Part shown: piece by piece, positions 1 through 9,187 of the stretch
Layout of the letters: every line of letters begins with the position of its first letter
Numbering within the stretch: position 1 is the first letter of the stretch
Source of the DNA: Actinomadura xylanilytica
GTDB lineage: Bacteria > Actinomycetota > Actinomycetes > Streptosporangiales > Streptosporangiaceae
Assembly (NCBI RefSeq): GCF_030283145.1
Contig: NZ_JASNWE010000002.1
Span: 1,364,001 to 1,428,000, forward strand
Direction: 5' to 3'
Length of the DNA: 64,000 bases
The notes under the pieces: model-generated
Databases searched by the model: none
The model's input: the letters and a program-made list of their open reading frames with translations, nothing else
Told to the model about the DNA's origin: nothing
Program-made: the position numbers and the translations under genes

Positions 1-690
1 CCACCCGCGCTGGCCGGTGTGACCTTGTCCGTGGTGCCCGGTGATTGCGTGGCGATCCTCGGCCATTCCGGCAGCGGCAAGTCCACCCTGCTGAACCTGA
101 TCGCCGGTCTGGACAGGCCCTCCAGCGGCACCGTGACGGTCAACGGCACGCGCGTCGACCGGCTCGGTGAGGCCGGTTCGGCGAAGTACCGCCGGGAGTC
201 CATCGGCATGGTCTTCCAGTTCTTCAACCTCCTCGACGATCTGACCGTCTTGGACAACGTCATGGTCCCGGCGCAGCTGGCCGGGATGGGCAAGGGCGAA
301 GCGAAGCGCCGGGCCGTCGAGCTGCTCGGCTCGCTGGGCATCGAGCGGCATGCCAAGGCCTATCCGCAGCGGCTGTCGGGTGGTCAGCGGCAGCGGGTGG
401 CGGTGGCCAGGGCCCTGATGAACAAGCCGGCGCTGCTGCTGGCCGACGAGCCCACCGGCGCGCTCGACTCGAGCTCGGCCGCCGACGTGCGCCAACTGCT
501 ACTGGACCTGAACAGCGAGGGTCAGACCATCCTGCTGGTGACCCACGACGTGCAGCTGGCCGCGAGCACCGCGCGTCGCACGATCGAGTTGGTGGACGGT
601 GCGGTCGAGCGGGACGTCGTCAACAGCGACAGGGGTGCCGGCCTGGCCGCCTACTCGTCGCTGACCCGTCCGGCGGGAGCGGTCGAATGA
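1..690 (+). CDS. ABC transporter ATP-binding protein, 5' partial
   Basis: This is the ATPase of an ABC transporter of the LolD/MacB/FtsE type, which uses ATP to drive an FtsX-like permease at the cytoplasmic membrane. The reading frame is open to the first base, so the true start lies upstream and only the N-terminal strand is missing. Visible motifs are Walker A GHSGSGKST, the Q-loop in MVFQFFNLLDD, the signature LSGGQRQR, Walker B LLLADEPTGALD and the H-loop in VTHD. The stop overlaps the next start (ATGA at 687-690), and the permease follows at 773, so the genes form one operon. The substrate cannot be read from the sequence; this subgroup commonly handles lipoproteins, peptides or antibiotics. 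Confidence 0.93.
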   Translation, partial: PPALAGVTLSVVPGDCVAILGHSGSGKSTLLNLIAGLDRPSSGTVTVNGTRVDRLGEAGSAKYRRESIGMVFQFFNLLDDLTVLDNVMVPAQLAGMGKGEAKRRAVELLGSLGIERHAKAYPQRLSGGQRQRVAVARALMNKPALLLADEPTGALDSSSAADVRQLLLDLNSEGQTILLVTHDVQLAASTARRTIELVDGAVERDVVNSDRGAGLAAYSSLTRPAGAVE

Positions 691-776
691 CGCTGCGCAA
701 GCCTCCGCTGCCCCGGCGCCTCTCCGAGGTCGGATTCCACGCCATGGCCCGCCTGCCGCTGGTGGTGAGCCGGTGA
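687..776 (+). CDS. Possible 29-residue peptide between ATPase and permease genes
   Basis: A 29-codon frame starts with ATG overlapping the ATPase stop and ends with a TGA that overlaps the permease GTG start (GTGA at 773-776). The peptide is basic and proline-rich (begins MTLRKPPLPRRLSEVG) with no recognisable domain. Its likely role, if translated, is to pass ribosomes from the ATPase cistron to the permease cistron by two stop/start overlaps. It could also be chance, since GC-rich DNA rarely has stops. I infer coupling from geometry only. Confidence 0.35.
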   Translation: MTLRKPPLPRRLSEVGFHAMARLPLVVSR

Positions 777-3178
777 GTGCCCTAGGCAAGGTCGTACGCT
801 CCGGCGTGGGACGGCGTCGGGTCCAGTCCCTCGTCATGGCCCTGACAACGTTCGCCGCGGTGACGTCATCAGTACTCTCCCTCGGCCTGCTGACCGTCGT
901 GCAGGCCCCGTTCGAGCACGCTTTCAGTGCTCGGAACGGGGCGCACCTGGCGGTCCAGTTCGACGGCTCGAAGGTCACGGCCGCGCGGGCCGCCGCCACC
1001 GCGCATGCCTCCGGCGTCACCGAGGCGGGCGGTCCGTACCCGATCGCCGCCGCCCTGGACACGACCGTCGGAACCGACTGCCCCAAGAAGGCTTGGGCCG
1101 GTCACGACAACGGTCCGATCACCGTCACCACCCGGCCCGACCTGGGGAGCACCTCCGGGATGGACCAGTTGGCGCTGACCCGGGGGCGCTGGCCGACCGG
1201 CCCAGGCGAGATCGCACTGCCGTGGCAGCACTACGCCATCGACTGCTTCGGCAGTTCGGTGGTGTTCTCCTCCCTGCCGGGCAAGCCGTCGTTCAAGGTC
1301 GTCGGCTTCGCCGACTCGGTGACCAACAGCGCGACCGCCTTCGCCACCGCCGACGGCTTCGCGCGGCTCACCGCCGCCGGGGCCAAATCCGACAAGCAGA
1401 TGCTTTACCGGTTCGCCAAGGCCGGGACCAACGCCGACATCGCCACCGACAAGCGGGCGGTGGCCGCCGCCGCGCCACCCGGCACGGTCGAGGCCGGACA
1501 GTCGTACCTGACCGCGGAATGGCAGGTGACCGGCAACGCCAAGGCCTACGTGCCGTTCCTGGTCGCCTTCGGGATCTTCGGGCTGATCCTGTCGGTGCTG
1601 ATCATCTCGATCGTGGTCAGCGGGGCCGTGTCCGCGGGAATCCGGCGCATCGGGATTCTGAAGTCGTTGGGCTTCACCCCCTCGCAGGTGGTCCGCGCCT
1701 ACACCGCGCAGGCCATGATCCCGGCGACACTCGGCGTGGTGCTCGGCACGGTCTTCGGCAACCTCCTGGCCGTGCCGATCCTGGACGAGGCCACCAAGCA
1801 GCTCGGCGCGGCCAGTGCCACGATTCCGTTGTGGGTCAGCGCCGTGGTGGCGCTGGGCACCCTGCTGGTCGTCGGCGTCACGGCTTCGATCCCGGCACTG
1901 CGGGCCGGCCGCATGCCGGCGGTCCAGGCCCTGCTGGCCGGCCGCGTCCCCAAGGCCGGGCGCGGTCGGACGGCGCAACGTCTGGCCTCGCGGCTGCCGC
2001 TGCCCCGGGCCATGTCGCTGGGACTGGCACAGCCCTTCGCGAAGCCGGGCCGGGCCGTACTGGTCGGGGCGGCGGTGCTGCTCGGCGCGGTGACCCTCAC
2101 CTTCGCGGTGGGGCTGGAGGTCGGGTTCAGCAAGTACCTGCAAGCCACCACCTCAGGCTTCAACCACGCGCCGGCGTACGTGATACCCACAGCCGACGTA
2201 GGCAAGCCCTGGGGTCTCTACGGCCCCAACGACCCGCGCCACCAGTACCTGGACGCCCCCAAGGTGGCCGCCGCGCTCGCCAAGACCCCGGGCACGAAGG
2301 CCGCGTTCGGCTGGGGCGACAGCGGCGCGACCATGGTCGGCGCGCCGACCGGCGGCGAAACGCCGAAGGTGTTCACGGTCAGCGGCGACTTCTCCTGGAC
2401 GAACCTGGAGCTGCTATCGGGCCGCTGGTACTCGGCGCCCGGCGAGGCCGTCGTCGGCGACAAGCTGGCCACGACGGTGGGGATCCACGTCGGTGACGAC
2501 GTCACCGTGATGCAGCGGAACAAGCGAACGTCACTGAAGGTCGTCGGCATCGAGTTCGACACCAATTTGGGCGACTACACGGTCATGACGGACGCGGATA
2601 CTTTCAGCGCCGCCGGTCTGACTCCGCGCATCGACCAGTTCAACGTCGAGCTGGCCTCGAACGTCAAGGGATCGGACTGGTCCACCTCGGCCGCCGCCGC
2701 GCTGACCCCGCTGAACGCCTCGGTCCAGCCGAGCTCGGGCGGGAACAACCTCGTGGTGATCACCATGGGCGCCCTGGTGGCCACGCTCACGCTGATGCTG
2801 ATCGCGGTCGCCGCGCTCGGAGTGCTGAACACCGTGGTGCAGGAAACCCGGGAGCGGGTCCATGACCTGGGGATCTTCAAGGCCCTCGGGATGACACCCA
2901 AGCAGACCATCGCGATGGTTCTGACCTCGGTGACATTCACCGGCCTGATCGCCGGGCTGATCGGGGTACCGATCGGGGTCGCGGTGGAGAAGGCGACACT
3001 GACCCCGATGGGGAACGCGATCGGCCGCCACCTGCCGCCGAGCGTGACCCACACCTACACAGCCGGGCTACTCCTCCCCCTGCTGGCCGGCGGGATCGTG
3101 ATCGCCCTGCTCGGGGCGCTGCTGCCGGCAATTTGGGCGGCACGCTCCCGGACCGCCACCGCACTGCGGACCGAGTAA
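773..3178 (+). CDS. FtsX-like ABC transporter permease
   Basis: This 801-residue membrane protein has the duplicated FtsX permease layout. An N-terminal membrane segment (about residues 22-42) precedes a large extracytoplasmic domain. A three-helix FtsX block (about 260-375) follows, then a second membrane segment near 425-445, a second ectodomain, and a last three-helix block (about 660-795). It pairs with the ATPase encoded just upstream. The GTG start overlaps the stop of a tiny upstream frame; no strong ribosome site is seen, which fits translational coupling. Length and topology match the roughly 800-residue actinobacterial permeases of the MacB/LolCE superfamily. The substrate is unknown. 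Confidence 0.92.
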   Translation: MSALGKVVRSGVGRRRVQSLVMALTTFAAVTSSVLSLGLLTVVQAPFEHAFSARNGAHLAVQFDGSKVTAARAAATAHASGVTEAGGPYPIAAALDTTVGTDCPKKAWAGHDNGPITVTTRPDLGSTSGMDQLALTRGRWPTGPGEIALPWQHYAIDCFGSSVVFSSLPGKPSFKVVGFADSVTNSATAFATADGFARLTAAGAKSDKQMLYRFAKAGTNADIATDKRAVAAAAPPGTVEAGQSYLTAEWQVTGNAKAYVPFLVAFGIFGLILSVLIISIVVSGAVSAGIRRIGILKSLGFTPSQVVRAYTAQAMIPATLGVVLGTVFGNLLAVPILDEATKQLGAASATIPLWVSAVVALGTLLVVGVTASIPALRAGRMPAVQALLAGRVPKAGRGRTAQRLASRLPLPRAMSLGLAQPFAKPGRAVLVGAAVLLGAVTLTFAVGLEVGFSKYLQATTSGFNHAPAYVIPTADVGKPWGLYGPNDPRHQYLDAPKVAAALAKTPGTKAAFGWGDSGATMVGAPTGGETPKVFTVSGDFSWTNLELLSGRWYSAPGEAVVGDKLATTVGIHVGDDVTVMQRNKRTSLKVVGIEFDTNLGDYTVMTDADTFSAAGLTPRIDQFNVELASNVKGSDWSTSAAAALTPLNASVQPSSGGNNLVVITMGALVATLTLMLIAVAALGVLNTVVQETRERVHDLGIFKALGMTPKQTIAMVLTSVTFTGLIAGLIGVPIGVAVEKATLTPMGNAIGRHLPPSVTHTYTAGLLLPLLAGGIVIALLGALLPAIWAARSRTATALRTE

Positions 3179-3238
3179 GGAGCCGCCGGTCGCCGCAGCA
3201 AAAGCGGTGCTGGGCACTGCACGGCGCGGCAAGAACAG

Positions 3239-3292
3239 AATGCCGACCTCCCCCGGTTGATAACTCGGGAGGTCGGCATTTCGGCGTTTTTC
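3239..3292 (+). terminator. Rho-independent terminator after the ABC operon
   Basis: A perfect 14-bp inverted repeat (AATGCCGACCTCCC at 3239-3252, complement at 3267-3280) with a 14-base loop is followed by a T-rich run (cgtttttctc). The hairpin is 60 bases after the permease stop and would end the ABC operon transcript. Confidence 0.85.
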
Positions 3293-3323
3293 TCTCAACA
3301 CAAAGGCGTGAGAGGCACCCAGC

Positions 3324-3368
3324 ATGGCGGCCAGCGTTTTCGACCTGTTCTCGATCGGCATCGGCCCG
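3324..3368 (+). pseudogene. sdaA: 5' remnant of L-serine dehydratase gene (first 15 codons)
   Basis: Translation from ATG 3324 gives MAASVFDLFSIGIGP, which is the conserved start of L-serine ammonia-lyase. In intact enzymes it continues SSSHTVGP. Here the match stops abruptly at codon 15, and the frame ends six codons later at a TAG. A purine-rich ribosome site (gagagg) lies 7 bases upstream, so this is a real gene start rather than chance similarity. The rest of the gene is not found anywhere in the window. I infer that integration or deletion at the left end of the island removed it. In intact form the enzyme deaminates L-serine to pyruvate and ammonia. Confidence 0.72.
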
Positions 3369-3559
3369 CAAAAGCATCACTGCTGGTAGAGCCTGCGGCA
3401 ACAGTTCGGCCGATGGGCGTCGGAAATGGAAAGGGCAAGCCTTTTGAGGGCGATGCCGCGGGTTGTCAACGGCCAACTGTTCCGGCCCGCTGGCGGCCAG
3501 ATATTCAGCACGCTCGTGGCCAGTTTGCGGGCCCGGACGCGTTTGTGGACGGTGTTCAG

Positions 3560-3919
3560 CTCGGCCTGCTTGGCGAGCAGCTCACGGCCGTTGCGGGGGC
3601 CTACCGGGCCGCCCTGGACGCCGGAGCCGACCCCGCCGAGGTCACGGCCTGGATCAACGAGACCAAGGCGAAGCAGAAGCGGTTGAACCAGCAGATCCGG
3701 GCAACGCCCCGAGCGAAGCAGGGCAGAGACGAGATCACTGCCTTGATGGAACGCACGGGGGATCTGGTGAAGGTCATCAGCAAGGCTGACCCCGCCGACA
3801 AGGCCGATCTCCATCAGCAGCTCGGCCTCACGATGACGTACTACCCTCAAAAGCAAATAGTGGAGGCCCGGGTGATTCCCGAGCCCCCACATGTGCGAGC
3901 GGTACGTGTCCGAGGACCG
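3560..3919 (+). pseudogene. Serine recombinase C-terminal remnant 1
   Basis: The frame encodes the coiled-coil and tail of an actinobacterial serine recombinase: AYRAALDAGADPAEVTAWI, then an Arg/Lys-rich helix, then TMTYYPQKQIVEARVIPEPP and PHVRAVRVRG. The N-terminal resolvase catalytic domain and zinc-ribbon domain are absent. The conserved end lies at about 3915 on the core CGTGTCCGAGG, which also ends the other two remnants and equals the tRNA-Leu 3' end. After the core the frame stays open to 4198 but no longer looks like a recombinase. It is a relic of an integrated element and cannot be active. Confidence 0.75.
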
Positions 3920-4104
3920 CAACCAACCCCACATGCCCCACCGGGATCACGCGGCGCGGCCGTCCAACCCGTACATGAACGGCACGACGATGAAACGTGG
4001 GTGGGTGGCCCATATCCACACCGACACGACTACCCGCCCACCCGGATCTGGTGCGGTTCGCCGATGGGACACCACGCGGGCCATGTGCGGTCGGGTGCAT
4101 TCGC

Positions 4105-4689
4105 CCCAGGGTCGTCTACCTGCGCGAAGCCGAGATCCTGGGGCCGGTCGAGGGCTGGCTCGCGACCGCGTTCAGCCCCGACCGGATCGCTACGGTGATC
4201 GAGGCCATGATGGAACAGGCAACCGATCCAACGGACGACCCGGGCGCGCGTCTGCGTAAGGAACTCGCCACCTGTGACCGCAGGCTCAACCAGTACCGCG
4301 GTGCGCTCGACGCCGGAGCCGACCCGGCGGAGGTGACCTGCTGGATCAACGATGTGAAGCGGGAACGAGCCCGTCTCGAAGCCCAGATGCGGACGGTTCC
4401 GCACCGAGATCGCGTCTCGCGGGACGAGATCACCGATCTGCTGGACCAGACCGGCGCCCTCGCGCAGATGGTGCTCAAGGCCCATCCACTCGACAAGGCC
4501 GACCTGTTCCAGGAACTCGGACTCGCGATGACGTACTACCCGCAGAAACGCGAAGTGGAGGTCCAGATCGTTCCTGAACCCCCACATGTGCGGTCGGTGC
4601 GTGTCCGAGGGGCGATCGCACCCGACCGCACATTTTTGTCCCGGTTGGGCTCGATTGGCGAGCCATGCCAGATCGTAATAGGCGCTTAA
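4105..4689 (+). pseudogene. Serine recombinase C-terminal remnant 2
   Basis: This is a longer remnant of the same family as the fragment ending at 3915. It begins in the zinc-ribbon tail (VVYLREAEILGPVEGWLA) and covers the FSPDRIATVIEAMM helix, RGALDAGADPAEVTCWI, and the tail MTYYPQKREVEVQIVPEPP and PHVRSVRVRG. The catalytic domain is missing. The last 117 bases of the conserved part (4496-4612) are repeated at 16070-16186 with three differences. Beyond the core at 4600-4610 the frame runs on for 25 unrelated residues, consistent with a junction at the core. Confidence 0.78.
4496..4612 (+). repeat. Left copy of 117-bp direct repeat (recombinase tail plus att-like core)
   Basis: This segment matches 16070-16186 in the same orientation with 3 mismatches in 117 bases. 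All three are third-codon-position silent changes in the recombinase frame (GGA/GGC, CTC/CTT, GTC/GTT). The repeat ends in CGTGTCCGAGGGG, the antisense of the tRNA-Leu acceptor end. The two copies bracket 11.6 kb of accessory DNA. Confidence 0.9.
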
Positions 4690-5480
4690 TCCGACTCGAC
4701 AATTCTATTTTAGCTCAGGCCACAGCGATTCGCCAGGTCGCAGCACCAAACCGCTGCGACCTCACGTCGCTTACCATCGCAAGTGGATCAGGCCCGTCAC
4801 AGGGTTCGAATCCGGTGGCGGAAGCCACACAGATGGAACGGACATGACCTGCGTGTTCGTGTTTGCCAGTTCATGATCGATGGCCGCTTCACGGTCGGCT
4901 GATTGGACCCGGCCCACATGTGGCCAAGCGAGAAGCGCCGCAACCTGGGGCTTTGGTGACGTCGCTGCTGCTACCTGCAGCTCCGAGCCCGTGGATTACG
5001 AGTCCGCTGCTCTCGTATCGGACTGGCGCTCTCGGTATCGGTCTATGCCATTTCGTCCGAGATTCCGTCCGTTCGGCTACCGGCTTCTGTCGCCGTGTGA
5101 CGGCGCGTACTGCGGCATACGAGCATCTGCCGAGCACCCACGATTCGCCGGCATGGTGATCACCGAACGCAGACCGCAGCGCACGGCGCCGTGTCCGAAA
5201 CCCCGGAACGGCGAGGCCAGCCGCCTTGATCGCTGCGGCGGCGTCATCGAAGGATGTGCCAAGGTCACGCGACGTGGATGGGATTTCCGGCACCCGCAGA
5301 GTGCTCGAGCCGGACCGGCCGGTGAACCTCCAGTGATCTTCGCCGTCGAGGTCCGGGCGAAAGGTGCTGTTCTGCCCGTCACCGAGAGACTCCGGCGGAA
5401 TTAATCGGATCAGGAGGGAACCGCTCGCGGCCGGCCGGGCAACAACGGGTGTCCTGACCCGAAGCCCGAGAGGCCGAAGT
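4690..5480. other. No recognisable gene; decayed island DNA
   Basis: About 790 bases with no frame I can assign. It opens with an AT-rich patch near 4685-4760, unusual for this genome. Near 4802 there is a tRNA T-loop-like GGTTCGAATCC without the rest of a tRNA. Long open frames on both strands here lack domains, ribosome sites or typical codon choice. Confidence 0.6.
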
Positions 5481-5777
5481 ATGAGTGAGACGAGCCGAGC
5501 GGAGGCCGATGACGCTTCTGTCAGCGGACGGTCCCGGCGAGAGCCCGAGGCGGTCGCCGAGGTCTTCCGCCGGTACGCCCCGGACATCAAGCGCTGTGTC
5601 GTCCGCAGGCCGGGGGGAGAGGCCGCTCAGGTCGTGGTGGCGGAGACCTTCCTGAAGGCCCCCGTGGCAGGCCCCAGCGACCGGCAAGGACCACCGGCCC
5701 GGTCCGAACCCGCACTGCTGGATCTGCGACGAGGAGCGTCTTCGCGGCGATCTCCCGACGACATCACACGGACGTGA
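5481..5777 (+). pseudogene. Truncated ECF-type RNA polymerase sigma factor
   Basis: From ATG 5481 the product contains REPEAVAEVFRRYAPDIKRC and then VVAETFLKA. This is the region 2 pattern of a common actinobacterial ECF sigma family (usual form: acidic start, EVF.RHAP.I.RYV.RRLG, DD.VAETFL.AF). Region 2 is broken after VAETFL. The expected ARPWLYGIATNL segment and region 4 are not present in any frame downstream, and the frame ends after 98 codons directly before the next gene. It is too short to act as a sigma factor. It may once have controlled the membrane-protein and glycosyltransferase genes that follow; that is inference from position. Confidence 0.6.
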
Positions 5778-7957
5778 TGGTGGCACAGTCACCGGCGGCG
5801 ACGTATCGCCGAGTGAGCACGGTCGTGGCCGCTTTGCTGGTGTTCACGGCCGCGCTGCTGGGCTTCTTGCCCACGACGGCGTCCGCCGGGCGGGCGCCGG
5901 GGACGAAGGGGCGCGTAGTCTTGGTCGGCGTCCCGGGCCTGCGATGGAGCGACGTCCGTGAAAGCAGTACCCCCAACCTGTGGAAACTGACCGGCCGAGG
6001 CTCGACGGCCGCGATGTCGGCCAAGACGATCGGCTCGCGTACCTGCCCGATCGGCGGCTGGCTGACAGTATCCGCGGGTCAGCGAGCATGGCCGCGTCAT
6101 CGTAGTTGCGGCCTGCCGGCGGCGCCGATTGACAACGTGGTCTCGGGTTACAGCCGGATGCGAGACGACAACGCGCACAACAAATATGGTGCCGAAATCG
6201 GCCTCCTCGGCGACGCGGTGCACCGCTCCGGGGCGTGCACGATGGCGGTGGGGCCCGGCGCCGCATTCGGCGCGGCCGACCGCAACGGGCGGGTGGACGC
6301 GTACGCCCCGTCAGTCGCTCGGATGCCCGCCGACGGATGGCTCCGTTGCGCGCTCACGATGGTCGACGTCGATGACATATTCCGCGCCCGCGTCAACACC
6401 GACGTCGACATGGGCCGCCAGCAGGCCAACGTCGCCGCAGAGAGGCGCACGGTGGCGGTCAGACGCGCCGACGACCAGGTCGGCCGAATCCTCGAGTCGG
6501 TCCCGCCGGGCACCACCGTGCTGTTGGCCGGGATGTCCGACGACAGGAGCGGTGTTCACCTACACGTCGCCCTCGCGGTCGGCCCCGGATACGGCTTCCG
6601 CTACTTGACTGCCGACTCGACGCACGCCCGCGGGCTCGTCACGCTCACCGATGTCACCTCGACGATCCTGCATGTCCTGCACATCGAACAGCCGGCGGAC
6701 ATGGTGGGCTCGCCCTGGTACGACGACGGTGGAGCTCGGGCGGCGTCTACCCGCCGTGTCGTGCACACGCTGAACGACAAGGACGTGGCCGCGCGTACAT
6801 ACCGAGGTCTGGCCCACCCCTTCTATCTCACGTTCGTCATCGTGCAGATCGCGTTGTACGCCTTCGCCACCGTGACGCTCCGACGCAAGCGGCCGCGAGC
6901 GCTCGCGGTAACCAGGATCCTGGCACTGGCCACTGCGTCCCTTCCGGTGACGACCTACCTGGCCAACCTGGTTCCGTGGTGGTCGAGTGCCCACCCGGCC
7001 GCCGAGCTGGTGCTGACCATGCTCGCCGCCATCGCCGTGATCACGGCGATAGCGGCGGCCGGTCCGTGGCGCCGGTCCGTGACCGGGCCCGGCGCGATCG
7101 TCGGCGGCTTGACCGCGCTGGTCCTCACCCTTGACGTGATGACCGGTAATCACCTGCAGACCTGCAGCATGCTCGGCTACACGCCGCTCATCGGCGGCCG
7201 CTTCTACGGCTTCGGCAACATCGCGTGGGCGCTTTGGATCACCGGCGTCATCGTCGCGACCGGCGCGGTGGCAGACCGTCTGCTGCACACCTCCCGCAAC
7301 CGCCGCCTCCCGGCGATCGCACTGGTCGTCGCCGCCGGGCTCGCGGCACTGGTGATCGATGGCGCCCCTGTGTGGGGGGCCGACTTCGGCGGCATCATCG
7401 CGACCTGCCCCGGGTTCGTCATCTATGCGTGGATGGTGAGCGGGCAGCGAATCCGACGTTCGCGGCTACTCGCCGTGCTGGCGATCGGGGCGGTGTTCGT
7501 GCTGGGCGTGTCTTTCCTGGATTCGCTTCGCCCCCATCCGACTCACATCGGGGAGTTCTGGAACAGCCTCACGAGCGGGGGCAGCGGGACCGTCATCACT
7601 CGTAAGTTCCACGCGATGCAGGCCAGCTTCGACAACCTGAAACTCGGTCTCGTCACGGTGGCGTCTGTCGGTTTCCTCTTCTTCGTGCTGCTGCGGCCGC
7701 TCGCATGGCGTGCGGCCGCGCTGCACACGGCTTGTGAACGTGCCCCTGCCCTGCGAGCCACGCTTGCCGCCGTCCTGGTGACGGCGGGGGTGGGGATGCT
7801 GGTCAACGACTCCGGCATGACGATCCCGGCGCTGGCGTTCACGACCGCGATTCCGCTGACGCTCGCGGCCGGCATCCAGGGTCTGGAACTCGACGGGAAC
7901 GACTCGCCACGGCCGTCGCAGCAATCAGAAAGAGCGTCAGCACCTAGTGCTTTGTAG
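5777..7957 (+). CDS. Multipass membrane protein with alkaline-phosphatase-like ectodomain
   Basis: This protein of about 726 residues starts with a signal sequence (AALLVFTAALLGFLPTTASA). An extracytoplasmic domain of about 300 residues follows, whose first strand (VVLVGVPGLRWSDV, then STPNLWKL) resembles the start of alkaline-phosphatase/sulfatase-fold domains. The C-terminal half has about ten membrane helices with the family-typical phrases GRFYGFGNIAWAL, WGADFGG and NDSGM. Similar proteins occur across actinobacteria without a settled function. The downstream glycosyltransferase gene lies 78 bases away, so a role in an envelope polymer or phospho-group transfer is plausible but unproven. 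GTG 5774 and GTG 5813 are other possible starts. Confidence 0.8.
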   Translation: MVAQSPAATYRRVSTVVAALLVFTAALLGFLPTTASAGRAPGTKGRVVLVGVPGLRWSDVRESSTPNLWKLTGRGSTAAMSAKTIGSRTCPIGGWLTVSAGQRAWPRHRSCGLPAAPIDNVVSGYSRMRDDNAHNKYGAEIGLLGDAVHRSGACTMAVGPGAAFGAADRNGRVDAYAPSVARMPADGWLRCALTMVDVDDIFRARVNTDVDMGRQQANVAAERRTVAVRRADDQVGRILESVPPGTTVLLAGMSDDRSGVHLHVALAVGPGYGFRYLTADSTHARGLVTLTDVTSTILHVLHIEQPADMVGSPWYDDGGARAASTRRVVHTLNDKDVAARTYRGLAHPFYLTFVIVQIALYAFATVTLRRKRPRALAVTRILALATASLPVTTYLANLVPWWSSAHPAAELVLTMLAAIAVITAIAAAGPWRRSVTGPGAIVGGLTALVLTLDVMTGNHLQTCSMLGYTPLIGGRFYGFGNIAWALWITGVIVATGAVADRLLHTSRNRRLPAIALVVAAGLAALVIDGAPVWGADFGGIIATCPGFVIYAWMVSGQRIRRSRLLAVLAIGAVFVLGVSFLDSLRPHPTHIGEFWNSLTSGGSGTVITRKFHAMQASFDNLKLGLVTVASVGFLFFVLLRPLAWRAAALHTACERAPALRATLAAVLVTAGVGMLVNDSGMTIPALAFTTAIPLTLAAGIQGLELDGNDSPRPSQQSERASAPSAL

Positions 7958-8035
7958 GTGGCTGAGAGGCCGCGCGGATCGGCGAGACGGCGGCCCGGCG
8001 CGGCGAAGATCCACCCCCCAACGGAGAAGTCAGGT

Positions 8036-9187
8036 ATGAAGATCACGTTTCTTCTCAAGGCCGCGCACGGTATGGGCGGCACGATCCGCGCCACCCTTAC
8101 CCTCGCCAACCATCTCGCGGATCGTCACGACGTCGAGATCATCACCTTGCAGCGGCAGCGCGATGATCCGTTCTTCGCGATCGATGAGCGCATCGGCGTT
8201 CGCACGCTGATGGATCTGCGTGAGGGAGTGCGTCCGGGTCGGTTCGAGGCGCGGCTGGGGCGGCACAACAGCCGGCTGGTACCGCGCGGCGATCGGATCT
8301 GGTCGCAGGTCACGCTGCGCGGGGACCATCAGATGCGGCGGGCGTTGCGCAGGCTGGAGACCGACGTGCTGATCACCACCCGCCCGGCGTTCAACCTGCT
8401 GGCCGCCCGCTTCGCCCCACGCGATGTGGCCGTGGTCGGTCAAGAGCACCTTCATCTGGACGCGCACCGCCCCGACCTGAAGGAACACATACACCGCTGG
8501 TATCCACGCCTGGATGCGCTGGTGACGCTCACCGAAGCCGACCGGCGCGCCTACACCGACTTCCTTACCCCGTCGCCCACGCGCCTGCAGGTCATCCCCA
8601 ACGCGCTGCCCGCCGGTGCCAAGCCGGTCTCCGGCCTGGACGCGCCGCTGATCGCCGCGGCTGGCCGGATGGCCAAAGTCAAACACTACGAACGGCTCAT
8701 CACCGCCTTCGCCAAGGTCCACGCGACCCACCCCGACTGGATCTTGCGCCTGTACGGGAGCGGACCCGAACTCAAGAACCTGCGTGCCGTCGCCGCCGAC
8801 CACAACCTGGGGGAGAACGTCGCGTTCATGGGCCGGACCAGCGACATCCACGCGGCCTTCGCCCAAGCCTCCATCGTCGCGCTGTCCTCTTCCTTCGAAG
8901 GCTTTGGCATGACCATCATCGAAGCCTTCGCCTGCGGCGTCCCGGTCGTCAGCTTCGACTGCCCCCAAGGCCCCGGCGAGATCATCACCCACGGCCGCAA
9001 CGGACTCCTCGTACCATCGGGCGACACCGACGCCCTGGCCGACGCGCTCTGCGAACTCATCACCGACCCCGCCAGACGCCAGGTCATGGGCGCAACCGCG
9101 CACCAGACCGCCGGCCGCTATGACCTCGCCGCCATCGCCTGGCAATGGGAGAACCTGCTCACCGACCTTGCGGGGTGCGGAAACTGA
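8036..9187 (+). CDS. Glycosyltransferase family 4 protein
   Basis: This 383-residue GT-B glycosyltransferase transfers a sugar from a nucleotide donor. The start at ATG 8036 is supported by GGAGAAG 9 bases upstream and by the canonical first strand MKITFLLKAAHGMGGTIRA, with its glycine-rich acceptor-side loop. The C-terminal half carries AAGRMAKVKHYERLI and the E-x7-E donor-site motif in EGFGMTIIEAFACGVPVVSF, then GPGEIITHGRNGLLV. The GPGEII form is common in TagE-like polymer glucosyltransferases. It probably shares a transcript with the membrane protein upstream, suggesting a cell-surface glycan or teichoic-acid-like decoration module carried by the island. Acceptor and donor cannot be stated. 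Confidence 0.88.
   Translation: MKITFLLKAAHGMGGTIRATLTLANHLADRHDVEIITLQRQRDDPFFAIDERIGVRTLMDLREGVRPGRFEARLGRHNSRLVPRGDRIWSQVTLRGDHQMRRALRRLETDVLITTRPAFNLLAARFAPRDVAVVGQEHLHLDAHRPDLKEHIHRWYPRLDALVTLTEADRRAYTDFLTPSPTRLQVIPNALPAGAKPVSGLDAPLIAAAGRMAKVKHYERLITAFAKVHATHPDWILRLYGSGPELKNLRAVAADHNLGENVAFMGRTSDIHAAFAQASIVALSSSFEGFGMTIIEAFACGVPVVSFDCPQGPGEIITHGRNGLLVPSGDTDALADALCELITDPARRQVMGATAHQTAGRYDLAAIAWQWENLLTDLAGCGN

Noticed and set aside
4790..4830. tRNA-like T-loop GGTTCGAATCC
   Set aside because: The flanking bases do not form a proper T-stem, and no anticodon or acceptor arm is present upstream; at most it is a scrap of a tRNA 3' end.
4889..5590. 233-codon minus-strand frame in the island gap
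   Set aside because: It has no recognisable motif and overlaps the sigma-factor remnant on the other strand; codon choice is not convincing.
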